Of a stretch of DNA of 64,000 bases, positions 18,531 through 26,624 are shown in pieces (within the stretch, counting starts at the first letter, position 1; each line of letters starts with the position of its first letter). The position numbers were made by a program, and so were the translations under genes. The notes beneath the pieces were generated by a model. The model worked only from the letters and a program-made list of their open reading frames with translations. It searched no databases and was not told where the DNA came from. The stretch is taken from positions 1-64,000 of the forward strand of contig NZ_JAAXCY010000002.1 in assembly GCF_014230465.1 (NCBI RefSeq), written 5' to 3'. Origin of the DNA: Pseudomonas cremoris (GTDB lineage: Bacteria; Pseudomonadota; Gammaproteobacteria; Pseudomonadales; Pseudomonadaceae).

Positions 18531-18911
18531 ATGCGCTGGTCGTTTTTTGCCCTTGCGGGCCTGATGGGTTTGTCTGCCGCTGCGCCCCTGGCCAATGCCG
18601 CAGAAGACTACGCGGTGCTGATCATTTCCCGCGAACGCCTGGAAGTGCCGACCAACTGCGAGATCGGCTTGTACCTCAATGACCAGTTGGCAGGCCGACT
18701 GTTCCAGGAGCAAGCCACCTCGTTCAACTTGCCGGCGGGCAACCTGTCATTGCGCTTGAAACTGCTGCCGGGCCAATCCCCAGGCTGCCTGCCGGGCCTG
18801 TTGGCGCCGCCGGCGCAGAACATCACGCTCAAGGCCGGTGACGTACGCAAGTTGCGCATCGCCCAGGGCCCGGACGGTATGTACCTCAAAGCCGCCTCAC
18901 TGGAATATTAA
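18531..18911 (+). CDS. small secreted protein of unknown function in the copper cluster
   Basis: 126 aa from the ATG at 18531, chosen because GGAG lies 8 nt upstream. An upstream in-frame ATG would spoil the signal peptide. Residues 1-24 form a clear Sec signal (FFALAGLMGLSAAAPLANA, cleavage before EDYAV). The mature part is beta-rich with two cysteines about 40 residues apart (NCEIGLYLNDQ; GCLPGLLAPP), which could form a periplasmic disulfide. I do not recognise a family. Lying between copZ and copA, each with its own CueR site, suggests but does not prove a copper link. Confidence 0.8.
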   Translation: MRWSFFALAGLMGLSAAAPLANAAEDYAVLIISRERLEVPTNCEIGLYLNDQLAGRLFQEQATSFNLPAGNLSLRLKLLPGQSPGCLPGLLAPPAQNITLKAGDVRKLRIAQGPDGMYLKAASLEY

Positions 18912-18917
18912 ACGCGC

Positions 18918-18949
18918 TTGACCTTACCCATAGGTCAAGGTTGATGCTA
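18918..18949 (+). promoter_or_regulatory. CueR-type operator/promoter of copA-cueR
   Basis: -35 TTGACC (18918-18923) overlaps an imperfect dyad ACCTTACCC-ATA-GGTCAAGGT (18921-18941). About 19 bp separate it from a -10-like GATGCT. The half-site ACCTT...AAGGT matches the copZ operator. Confidence 0.8.
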
Positions 18950-18977
18950 GGGGCAACTTCTTCTGGAGGACTGCCCC

Positions 18978-21179
18978 ATGAATGGATCGACCACGTTTGA
19001 CCTGCCCATCAGCGGCATGACCTGTGCCAGCTGTGCCGGCCGTGTCGAGCGCGCGCTGGGCAAGGTGCCGGGGGTGCAAAGCGTCAGCGTCAACTTGGCC
19101 AATGAACGCGCCCACGTTGAAGTGCAGGGCCAGTTGGACCCCGCCGTGTTGATCGCCGCCGTCGACAAGGCCGGCTATACCGCCAGCCTGCCCCAAAGTG
19201 AAACCACCACAGACGCAAACCAGGCACAACGCCTGCACCGCGAGCGCTGGTCGCTGCTGCTGGCCATTGCGCTCGCGCTGCCGTTGGTACTGCCGATGTT
19301 GGTAGAGCCCTTCGGCCTGCATTGGATGCTACCGGCCTGGGTGCAGTTCGCACTGGCCACGCCCGTGCAATTCATCTTTGGTGCGCGCTTCTATATAGCG
19401 GCCTGGAAAGCCGTGCGGGCCGGTGCAGGCAATATGGACCTGCTGGTGGCCATCGGCACCAGCGCCGGGTATGGCCTGAGTATTTATGAATGGCTTACCG
19501 CGCCAGCAGGCAGCATGCCGCACCTTTACTTCGAAGCCTCGGCGGTGGTGATCGCCTTGGTGCTGCTGGGCAAATACCTGGAAAGCCGCGCCAAACGCCA
19601 GACCGCCAGCGCCATTCGCGCCCTTGAAGCGCTGCGCCCGGAGCGGGCGATTCGGGTCATTGAAGGCCGCGAAGAAGATGTCGCCATCAGTGCGCTGAAA
19701 TTGGGCGACCTGGTCATGGTCAAGCCCGGCGAGCGTTTCCCGGTGGACGGCGAAGTGGTCGAGGGTCAGAGCCACGCCGACGAAGCCTTGATCAGCGGTG
19801 AAAGCTTGCCAGTGCCGAAACAACCGGGGGACAAGGTTACCGGCGGCGCTATCAACGGCGAAGGCCGCTTGCTGGTGCGCACCCAGGCCTTGGGCGCAGA
19901 GAGCGTGCTGGCGCGAATCATCCGCCTGGTGGAAGACGCACAAGCCGCCAAGGCACCGATCCAGAAGTTGGTGGATAAAGTCAGCCAAGTCTTCGTTCCA
20001 GCGGTCCTGGTGCTGGCGTTGATTACCCTGGTGGGCTGGTGGCTGTACGGCGCGTCGATGGAGACCGCGATCATCAACGCCGTCGCCGTGCTGGTGATCG
20101 CCTGCCCTTGCGCCCTGGGCCTGGCCACACCCACCGCGATCATGGCCGGTACCGGCGTCGCCGCACGCTACGGCATCCTGATCAAGGACGCTGAAGCCCT
20201 GGAACGCGCCCATGAAGTGAGCGCCGTGGTGTTCGACAAGACCGGCACCCTCACCTCTGGCGCGCCGAAGATCGCCCATCTGGTAGCGGTGGATGGCAAC
20301 GAAGCCCTGCTGCTGCAACAAGCCGGCGCATTGCAACGCGGCAGTGAACACCCGTTGGCCAAGGCGGTGCTGGATGCCTGCAGCGAACAAGGGTTGAACG
20401 TGGCAGATGTGAGCGCCAGTCAATCCCTTACCGGTCGCGGCATTGCCGGCACACTCGACGGTCGGCCACTGGCCTTGGGCAATCGCCGGCTGTTGGAAGA
20501 AAACGGTTTGAGCACGGGCGACCTGGCCGAGTCGGCCAAGGCTTGGGAAGCCGAGGGACGCACGTTGTCCTGGCTGATTGAGCAAGGTGTACAACCGCGT
20601 GTGCTGGGCTTGTTTGCGTTTGGCGACACCCTCAAGCCCGGCGCACTGGAAGCGGTGGAGCAACTCAAGGCCCGGCACATCACCAGCCATTTGCTCACCG
20701 GCGACAATCGCGGCAGCGCCCGTGTGGTCGCCGAGGCCTTGGGCATCGATGATGTGCACGCCGAAGTGCTGCCCGCCGACAAAGCCGCCACTGTCGCCGA
20801 GCTGAAAAAAACCGGCGTGGTGGCCATGGTCGGCGACGGCATCAACGACGCCCCGGCGCTGGCTGCCGCTGATATCGGTATCGCCATGGGCGGCGGCACC
20901 GACGTGGCCATGCACGCCGCCGGTATCACCTTGATGCGCGGCGACCCACGCTTGGTGCCGGCGGCCCTGGAGATCAGCCGCAAGACCTATGCGAAAATCC
21001 GCCAGAACCTGTTCTGGGCGTTTGTGTATAACTTGATCGGCATTCCCCTGGCGGCGTTCGGCCTGCTCAACCCGGTGCTGGCGGGCGCAGCCATGGCGCT
21101 GTCCAGTGTCAGCGTAGTGAGCAACGCCCTGCTGCTTAAAACCTGGAAACCCAAGGATCTGGAGGATCAACGCCCATGA
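18978..21179 (+). CDS. copA: Cu(I)-exporting P1B-type ATPase
   Basis: 733 aa. It has one N-terminal metal-binding domain (GMTCASC, residues 13-19), the transmembrane Cu site CPC (about 376-378) in [17 protein letters not shown], the phosphorylated Asp in DKTGTLTSG (about D420), the nucleotide-binding SEHPLAKAV, and [16 protein letters not shown] (about 619-634). These define the P1B-1 class that pumps Cu+ from cytoplasm to periplasm. It starts downstream of a CueR site and overlaps cueR by 4 bp (ATGA), so the two are translationally coupled. Confidence 0.96.
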   Translation: MNGSTTFDLPISGMTCASCAGRVERALGKVPGVQSVSVNLANERAHVEVQGQLDPAVLIAAVDKAGYTASLPQSETTTDANQAQRLHRERWSLLLAIALALPLVLPMLVEPFGLHWMLPAWVQFALATPVQFIFGARFYIAAWKAVRAGAGNMDLLVAIGTSAGYGLSIYEWLTAPAGSMPHLYFEASAVVIALVLLGKYLESRAKRQTASAIRALEALRPERAIRVIEGREEDVAISALKLGDLVMVKPGERFPVDGEVVEGQSHADEALISGESLPVPKQPGDKVTGGAINGEGRLLVRTQALGAESVLARIIRLVEDAQAAKAPIQKLVDKVSQVFVPAVLVLALITLVGWWLYGASMETAIINAVAVLVIACPCALGLATPTAIMAGTGVAARYGILIKDAEALERAHEVSAVVFDKTGTLTSGAPKIAHLVAVDGNEALLLQQAGALQRGSEHPLAKAVLDACSEQGLNVADVSASQSLTGRGIAGTLDGRPLALGNRRLLEENGLSTGDLAESAKAWEAEGRTLSWLIEQGVQPRVLGLFAFGDTLKPGALEAVEQLKARHITSHLLTGDNRGSARVVAEALGIDDVHAEVLPADKAATVAELKKTGVVAMVGDGINDAPALAAADIGIAMGGGTDVAMHAAGITLMRGDPRLVPAALEISRKTYAKIRQNLFWAFVYNLIGIPLAAFGLLNPVLAGAAMALSSVSVVSNALLLKTWKPKDLEDQRP

Positions 21180-21577
21180 ACATCGGCCAAGCCGCCCGCC
21201 AGAGCGGGTTGAGCGCCAAGATGATTCGCTACTACGAATCCATCGGCCTGCTCAAAGCCGCCCACCGCACCGACAGCGGCTATCGGATCTATGGCGCGGA
21301 CGATTTGCACACCCTGGCGTTTATCAAACGCTCGCGAGACTTGGGGTTTTCATTGGAAGAGGTCGGCAAGCTGCTAACGCTGTGGCAGGACCGGCAGCGC
21401 GCCAGTGCCGATGTGAAAGCGTTGGCGCGCCAGCATATCGAAGCGTTGAACCAGAAGATCCTGGAGCTGGGGCAATTGCGCGATACGTTGCAGGACCTGG
21501 TGGAGCACTGCCAGGGCGATGATCGGCCGGATTGTCCGATCCTCAAGGAACTGGCGTCGGGGAGTTGCTGCCCCTGA
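21176..21577 (+). CDS. cueR: Cu(I)-responsive MerR-family regulator
   Basis: 133 aa. N-terminal MerR HTH ([26 protein letters not shown]), a dimerisation coiled coil (about 75-110), and the metal-binding loop C-x7-C (CQGDDRPDC), followed by a Cys-rich tail (SGSCCP) as in CueR-type sensors. It overlaps the copA stop by 4 bp. Predicted to activate both operators described here (upstream of copZ and of copA), so it would be autoregulated. Confidence 0.94.
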   Translation: MNIGQAARQSGLSAKMIRYYESIGLLKAAHRTDSGYRIYGADDLHTLAFIKRSRDLGFSLEEVGKLLTLWQDRQRASADVKALARQHIEALNQKILELGQLRDTLQDLVEHCQGDDRPDCPILKELASGSCCP

Positions 21578-21596
21578 AAGGGCATACACAAAACAA

Positions 21597-21685
21597 CTGT
21601 GGGAGCTGGCTTGCCTGCGATGCAGACACCTCGGTGTGTCAGCCACACTGAGGTGATGCAATCGCAGGCAAGCCAGCTCCCACAG
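21597..21685. repeat. REPIN of the GGAGCTGGCTTGCC subtype
   Basis: CTGTGGGAGCTGGCTTGCCT at 21597 is repeated inverted and ends at 21685. The spacer itself contains a second near-perfect inverted repeat (CACCTCGGTGTG / CACACTGAGGTG). It lies between convergent cueR and the RIO kinase gene. Confidence 0.9.
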
Positions 21686-21713
21686 GGAACCGCGCCAGCC
21701 TCGGGTTAACGAA

Positions 21714-22610
21714 TCATTGCATCCAAGGCGGTGGCGGTTCTTCCGCCGTCTTGCTCGGTGGCGCATCATCCGCCGCACGAATCGCCTGCTTGCGCTCTTC
21801 ATCCAGCCGCGCCGCTTCGATCTCGCGAATCACGCCGCCCACGTCCGCCAGTTCTTCCGGTTCGTCGAACTCGCCGGTCAATACACTGGCCGGGTGCAAG
21901 GTGCCGGCTTCATACAACGCCCACATTTCCTTGGCGTACTTGGTCTTCTTCAACTCCGGGGCAAAGCGCCCGAAGTAGGAAGCCATGTTGCCCACATCCC
22001 GCTCCAGCATGCTGAACGCGTGGTTGTTGCCCGCCGCATCCACCGCCTGGGGCAGGTCGATGATCACCGGGCCGGTCGGCGTGAGCAGTACGTTGAACTC
22101 GGACAAGTCACCGTGCACCAGGCCGGTACACAGCATCAGCACAATCTGGGAGATCAGGAAGGCGTGGTATTCACGTGCCTGGTCCGGCTCCAGTACCACG
22201 TCGTTCAGACGCGGCGCCGCATCGCCGTACTCGTCGGCCACCAGTTCCATCAGCAGCACGCCTTCGAGGAAGTCAAACGGCTGGGGCACGCGAACGCCCG
22301 CGCCGGCCAGACGGAACAACGCCGCCACTTCAGCGTTCTGCCAGGCATCTTCGGTTTCTTTCTTGCCGAACTTGGAGCCCTTGGCCATGGCCCGGGCCTG
22401 GCGGCTGTTGCGGACCTTACGGCCTTCCTGGTATTCGGACGCCTGACGAAAACTTCGTTTGTTCGCCTCCTTGTAAACCTTGGCGCAACGCAATTCATTG
22501 CCGCAGCGCACCACATAAACAGCTGCTTCTTTACCACTCATGAGTGGGCGCAGCACTTCGTCGACCAGACCGTCTTCGATCAGGGGTTCAATGCGTTTAG
22601 GAGTCTTCAT
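21714..22610 (-). CDS. RIO1-family atypical serine kinase
   Basis: 298 aa. RIO hallmarks: a flexible P-loop-like SGKEAAVYVVRCG (residues 25-37), the ATP-anchoring lysine in RCAKVYKE (about K44), catalytic LVHGDLSEFNVLL (H166-G-D168, N173) and metal-binding IDLPQAV (D185) where protein kinases have DFG. A charged C-terminal tail (residues about 255-298, proline-rich end) follows. Eukaryotic and archaeal RIO proteins act in small-subunit ribosome maturation; the bacterial target is not established. Monocistronic by position. Confidence 0.9.
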   Translation of the reverse strand: MKTPKRIEPLIEDGLVDEVLRPLMSGKEAAVYVVRCGNELRCAKVYKEANKRSFRQASEYQEGRKVRNSRQARAMAKGSKFGKKETEDAWQNAEVAALFRLAGAGVRVPQPFDFLEGVLLMELVADEYGDAAPRLNDVVLEPDQAREYHAFLISQIVLMLCTGLVHGDLSEFNVLLTPTGPVIIDLPQAVDAAGNNHAFSMLERDVGNMASYFGRFAPELKKTKYAKEMWALYEAGTLHPASVLTGEFDEPEELADVGGVIREIEAARLDEERKQAIRAADDAPPSKTAEEPPPPWMQ

Positions 22611-22734
22611 CAGCTTTTATTGTGGGTCCTTTATTACCAAATACGCGTATGGCACTCGTTATACGGCAATCGGCTCGCCGGTGGGAGGGGCTACCGACCG
22701 TTGATCACTTAAGAATGCATCCAATATGCCAGTT

Positions 22735-24012
22735 TCAACGCTCAATGATCGCCGTAACCCCCTGCCCACCCGCCGCGCAGATGGAAATCAGGCCACGCCC
22801 CTTACCTGCCGCATCCAGCAATTTGGCCAAGTTGGCGACGATACGCCCGCCGGTGGCGGCGAACGGGTGCCCGGCAGCCAGGGAGCTGCCCTTCACATTC
22901 AGGCGGCTGCGGTCGATAGACCCCAACGGCGCCTCCAGCCCCAGGCGCGTCTTGCAGTAGTCCGCATCCTCCCAGGCCTTGAGCGTGCACAACACCTGGG
23001 CGGCGAACGCCTCGTGAATCTCGTAGTAATCGAAGTCCTGCAGCGTCAGACCATTCCTCGCCAACAAACGCGGCACCGCGTACACCGGCGCCATCAACAA
23101 GCCTTCGGCACCGTTGACGAAATCCACCGCCGCAGCTTCGCCATCACGCAGGTAGGCAAGGACCGGCAGGCCACGCGCCTTGGCCCATTCTTCACTGCCC
23201 AGCAATACCAGCGATGCACCATCGGTGAGCGGCGTCGAATTGCCGGCGGTCAGTGTGCCCTTTTCGCTGCGTTCAAAGGCGGGTTTGAGGGCGGCAAGTT
23301 TTTCCAAGCTCAGGTCGGGGCGCAAGTTATTGTCGCGGGTCAGCCCCAGGAACGGCGTGAGCAAATCGTTATGCCAGCCTTCGGCGTAGGCAGCGGCCAT
23401 TTTCTGATGGCTTTCCAGGGCCAACTGGTCCTGTTCGGCGCGGGGGATCTGCCAGGTTTGCGCCATCAACTCGCAATGCTGGCCCATGGACAACCCGGTG
23501 CGCGGTTCGCCATTGCGCGGCAGCTCTGGCTTGAGGTGATTTGGGCGAAGTTGTAACAAGACTTTTAACTTATCCGCCATGGATTTGCTGCGGTTAGCTT
23601 GCAGCAGGATCTTGCGCAGCCCTTCATTCACGCCAATCGGCGCGTCCGAGGTCGTGTCCACCCCGCCGGCAATACCGCATTCGATCTGGCCGAGCGCAAT
23701 CTTGTTAGCCACCAACAACGCCGCCTCCAGCCCGGTGCCGCATGCCTGTTGAATGTCATAAGCCGGGGTTTGCGGCGAGAGGCGCGAGCCCAGCACACAT
23801 TCGCGGGTCAGGTTGAAGTCACGGGAATGCTTGAGCACCGCCCCCGCAGCCACCTCGCCAATGCGCAGGCCATGCAGGTTGTAGCGCTCGATCAGGCCTT
23901 CCAGCGCCGCCGTCAGCATCGCTTGGTTGCTTGCCGTGGCGTACTGCCCATTGGAGCGGGCGAAGGGAATGCGGTTACCGCCGATGATCGCTACGCGGCG
24001 CAATTGAGTCAT
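22735..24012 (-). CDS. acetyl-CoA C-acetyltransferase / 3-ketoacyl-CoA thiolase (FadI-like)
   Basis: 425 aa thiolase. The nucleophile Cys lies in YDIQQACGTGLEAAL; later motifs are GGVDTTSDAP, the catalytic EIHEAFAAQVL, NVKGSSLAAGHPFAATGGR (His), and the C-terminal CAAGGQGVTAII with the second active Cys. The start at 24012 (MTQLRRVAI) has GGGAG 6 nt upstream. It diverges from the HMW FabG-MaoC pair, consistent with a shared fatty-acyl pathway; it could run in the synthetic or degradative direction. Confidence 0.9.
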   Translation of the reverse strand: MTQLRRVAIIGGNRIPFARSNGQYATASNQAMLTAALEGLIERYNLHGLRIGEVAAGAVLKHSRDFNLTRECVLGSRLSPQTPAYDIQQACGTGLEAALLVANKIALGQIECGIAGGVDTTSDAPIGVNEGLRKILLQANRSKSMADKLKVLLQLRPNHLKPELPRNGEPRTGLSMGQHCELMAQTWQIPRAEQDQLALESHQKMAAAYAEGWHNDLLTPFLGLTRDNNLRPDLSLEKLAALKPAFERSEKGTLTAGNSTPLTDGASLVLLGSEEWAKARGLPVLAYLRDGEAAAVDFVNGAEGLLMAPVYAVPRLLARNGLTLQDFDYYEIHEAFAAQVLCTLKAWEDADYCKTRLGLEAPLGSIDRSRLNVKGSSLAAGHPFAATGGRIVANLAKLLDAAGKGRGLISICAAGGQGVTAIIER

Positions 24013-24047
24013 GGAAAGCTCCCTGATAGTTGTAGGTGGAATCATTG

Positions 24048-24062
24048 AGCCTAGCCTAGGCT
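24048..24062. promoter_or_regulatory. palindrome in the divergent thiolase/fabG promoter region
   Basis: AGCCTAG-C-CTAGGCT is a perfect 15-nt dyad in the 113-bp gap between divergent genes. Its position suits an operator for a shared regulator, but no matching regulator is adjacent. Confidence 0.45.
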
Positions 24063-24125
24063 GATCGAACGACTACCGCCCCGGGGTGGTCAACCCTTTG
24101 AACCCCAGCCTTCGGAGAGCGTTCC

Positions 24126-25469
24126 ATGTCTGACCGTTATATCGACTTCGCCAACTCAAGCCTCGGCCATCGCCTGGTCGCCGCCATTGGCCTGCCGTCA
24201 CCGGTACGCCTGGAACGCTGGCAAGCCGGGCGCCTGCGCCCGGTGGAAGGTGCACTGTTGTTAGGCGGGGGCGCGTTGGCGAGAGAGGTGCAAGCGTTCG
24301 CCCACAAACTCACCGACGCGACTTATACCTACGGCAACGAGGCCTCGACCTGGATTCCTGGCCACGGCCCCAAACTCAAGGCCGTGGTGTTCGACGCCAG
24401 TGAGCTGCAACACACCGATCAGCTCAAGCAACTGCGCGAATTCTTCCAACCGCTGCTGAAAAACCTGGATAACAGCGCGCACCTGGTGATCCTCGGCCGT
24501 GCCCCGGAAAGTCTCGGCGATCCGTTCGCCGCCAGCGCTCAACGTGCACTAGAGGGGTTCAGCCGTTCGCTGGCCAAGGAGTTGCGCAACGGCGGCGTGT
24601 TGCAATTGCTCTATGTGGGTGACGGCGCGGAGGATCAGTTGGAAGGCGCGTTGCGCTTTTTCCTCTCTCCGAAAAGTGCCTACATCAGCGGCCAGGTCAT
24701 TCGCCTGCAAGCCTGCGCTACACCGGTCGAAGACTGGACACGCCCGCTGGCCGGGCGCAAGGCGCTGGTCACCGGTGCCGCCCGAGGTATCGGTGCGTCC
24801 ATCGCCGAAACCCTGGCCCGCGACGGCGCTGACGTCATCCTGCTGGATGTGCCCCAAGCCAAGGCTGATCTCGAAGCCCTCGCCGCACGCCTGGGTGCGC
24901 GCACCGTGGTGTTGGATATCTGCGCCGAAGACGCCGCCGGCCAATTGGTCGAACATCTGCCCGATGGGCTCGACATTCTGGTGCACAACGCCGGCATCAC
25001 CCGCGATAAAACCCTGGCCAACATGACGCCGGAATATTGGGACGCGGTGCTAGCGGTGAACCTGAATGCCCCCCAGGTGCTGACCAAGGCCCTGCTGGAC
25101 AGCGGCACCCTGCACGACAACGCGCGCGTGGTGCTGCTGGCCTCCATCAGCGGTATTGCCGGCAACCGTGGGCAAACCAACTATGCGGCGAGCAAGGCCG
25201 GGTTGATTGGGCTCGCGCAAGCCTGGGCACCCCTGCTCAAAGAGCGCGGGATCAGCATCAACGCGGTAGCGCCGGGTTTTATCGAAACCCAGATGACCGC
25301 GCATATTCCGTTCGCCTTGCGTGAGGCCGGACGCCGCATGAGTTCCTTGGGCCAGGGCGGTTTGCCGCAAGACGTCGCCGAGGCCGTGGCCTGGCTTGGA
25401 CAACCGGGCAGCGGCGCGGTCAGCGGGCAAGCGCTGCGAGTCTGTGGGCAAAGTCTTTTGGGAGCGTAA
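24126..25469 (+). CDS. high-molecular-weight FabG-type 3-oxoacyl reductase
   Basis: 447 aa, almost twice the usual FabG length. Residues about 1-200 form a degenerate Rossmann-like domain without a clear nucleotide motif, as in mycobacterial FabG4. Residues about 205-447 are a complete SDR: ALVTGAARGIGASIAETLA, ILVHNAGITRDKTLANM, the Ser in LLASISGIAGNRGQ and catalytic YAASKAGLIG. It probably reduces 3-oxoacyl-CoA or -ACP. It is followed after 2 bp by the MaoC-type hydratase gene, so the operon can do consecutive reduction and hydration or dehydration steps. Confidence 0.9.
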   Translation: MSDRYIDFANSSLGHRLVAAIGLPSPVRLERWQAGRLRPVEGALLLGGGALAREVQAFAHKLTDATYTYGNEASTWIPGHGPKLKAVVFDASELQHTDQLKQLREFFQPLLKNLDNSAHLVILGRAPESLGDPFAASAQRALEGFSRSLAKELRNGGVLQLLYVGDGAEDQLEGALRFFLSPKSAYISGQVIRLQACATPVEDWTRPLAGRKALVTGAARGIGASIAETLARDGADVILLDVPQAKADLEALAARLGARTVVLDICAEDAAGQLVEHLPDGLDILVHNAGITRDKTLANMTPEYWDAVLAVNLNAPQVLTKALLDSGTLHDNARVVLLASISGIAGNRGQTNYAASKAGLIGLAQAWAPLLKERGISINAVAPGFIETQMTAHIPFALREAGRRMSSLGQGGLPQDVAEAVAWLGQPGSGAVSGQALRVCGQSLLGA

Positions 25470-25471
25470 GC

Positions 25472-26320
25472 ATGGAATGGCAAACGTTAGGCGCACCTCC
25501 GTTGTTGCTGCCGCTGTACTGGCGCGCGGCACTCAAGCGCAAGATCACCGGCACCACATTGCCCGAGCGAGGGTTGCGTTGCCGGGTGCGCGTCAACCCC
25601 AAGGAGGTGGCGACGTATCGCAAGGTGTGTGGGTTTGCTGACAGCCCGATCCTGCCGGCAACGTATCCCCATATCCTGGCGTTTGGCTTGCAGATGCAGC
25701 TGCTCACCGACAAAACCTTTCCCTTCCCATTGCTAGGTTTGATCCACCTGAGCAACCGCATCCGCATTCATCGCCCACTCGGCGGTGTGAATGACCTGAC
25801 CGTCGGCGTGCACGCGCAGAACCTCAAGCCTCACCCCAAGGGCGCGACGTTTGACTTGGTGACCACCGCCGAAGATTCCCTCGGCCTGCTGTGGGAGGCT
25901 GAAAGCCGCATGCTGTGTCGTGGCGTGAAGCTGCCCGGTGACGCCACGGAAGACGCACAGCCCACGCCCACTCAGGTCAGCGAGCTGACGCACTGGCCGG
26001 CCCACGCCGATATCGGCCGGCGGTATGCATGGGTTTCTGGCGACTACAACCCGATCCACCTCAGTGCCCTCACCGCCAAGCTGTTCGGCTTTCCCCAGGC
26101 CATCGCCCACGGCCTGTGGAACAAAGCGCATACCCTCGCCGCCTTGGGCGAACACCTGCCCGCGGCCAATATCGAAATTGCCGTGGAGTTTCGCAAGCCA
26201 GTGCGCCTGCCCAGTGAGGTCAGGTTATGGGCCAGCGCGGCCGGCTCCAGTGGCGAGTTATTGCTCAAAGGCGCCGGCGATATTGATCACATGGTAGGTA
26301 AATGGCAGCCGATCGCCTGA
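25472..26320 (+). CDS. MaoC-family hotdog enoyl hydratase/dehydratase
   Basis: 282 aa double-hotdog size. The C-terminal half carries the hydratase-2 motif RYAWVSGDYNPIHLSALTAK with a following AIAHGLWNKA (residues about 183-215), giving the Asp/His catalytic pair. The N-terminal half is a degenerate hotdog. Start supported by GGAG 7 nt upstream. Interlocked with the FabG-like gene, it likely interconverts 3-hydroxyacyl and enoyl thioesters. A Rho-independent terminator follows about 40 bp after the stop. Confidence 0.9.
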   Translation: MEWQTLGAPPLLLPLYWRAALKRKITGTTLPERGLRCRVRVNPKEVATYRKVCGFADSPILPATYPHILAFGLQMQLLTDKTFPFPLLGLIHLSNRIRIHRPLGGVNDLTVGVHAQNLKPHPKGATFDLVTTAEDSLGLLWEAESRMLCRGVKLPGDATEDAQPTPTQVSELTHWPAHADIGRRYAWVSGDYNPIHLSALTAKLFGFPQAIAHGLWNKAHTLAALGEHLPAANIEIAVEFRKPVRLPSEVRLWASAAGSSGELLLKGAGDIDHMVGKWQPIA

Positions 26321-26354
26321 AATAAACTGATTAATTGTATATATACACCCTAAG

Positions 26355-26388
26355 TTATAGCGGACCTTTTCAGGTCCGTTATTTTATT
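26355..26388 (+). terminator. Rho-independent terminator after the maoC-like gene
   Basis: CGGACC (26361-26366), 6-nt loop TTTTCA, GGTCCG (26373-26378), then TTATTTTATT. A short GC stem with a T-rich tail. Confidence 0.85.
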
Positions 26389-26624
26389 CAAGCCATTGAT
26401 TTACAAGATATATACATCCTGATACATCCTCCCTTTATACCGTTGGTATTAGTCCCTAAGCCATGACTGGCCGCCAGTATATAAATCGTTAATACCAAGT
26501 TGAGAATGGTGAGAAAGAGCGCCTGGGATTCTTATGACCTCACGGACAAACACATCGCTACCCCATGAGAAGTAGGGAGTGTTTGAAGACAACCAAGGTT
26601 GTACAGGTGCAAGGAACTCACATC
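26389..26624 (+). promoter_or_regulatory. A/T-rich leader of the Gly/Thr-repeat lipoprotein gene, with a long-spaced inverted repeat
   Basis: About 235 bp without a gene, markedly more A/T-rich than its surroundings. It holds an exact 9-bp inverted repeat, TTGGTATTA (26443-26451) and TAATACCAA (26490-26498), centres 47 bp apart. Between the arms lie palindromic GGCCGCC-like bases and a TATATAAA element that could be a -10. No canonical -35 with correct spacing was found, consistent with an activator-dependent promoter. Confidence 0.5.

Noticed and set aside
19329..21170. 613-residue frame antisense to copA
   Set aside because: Shadow of an unmistakable P-type ATPase.
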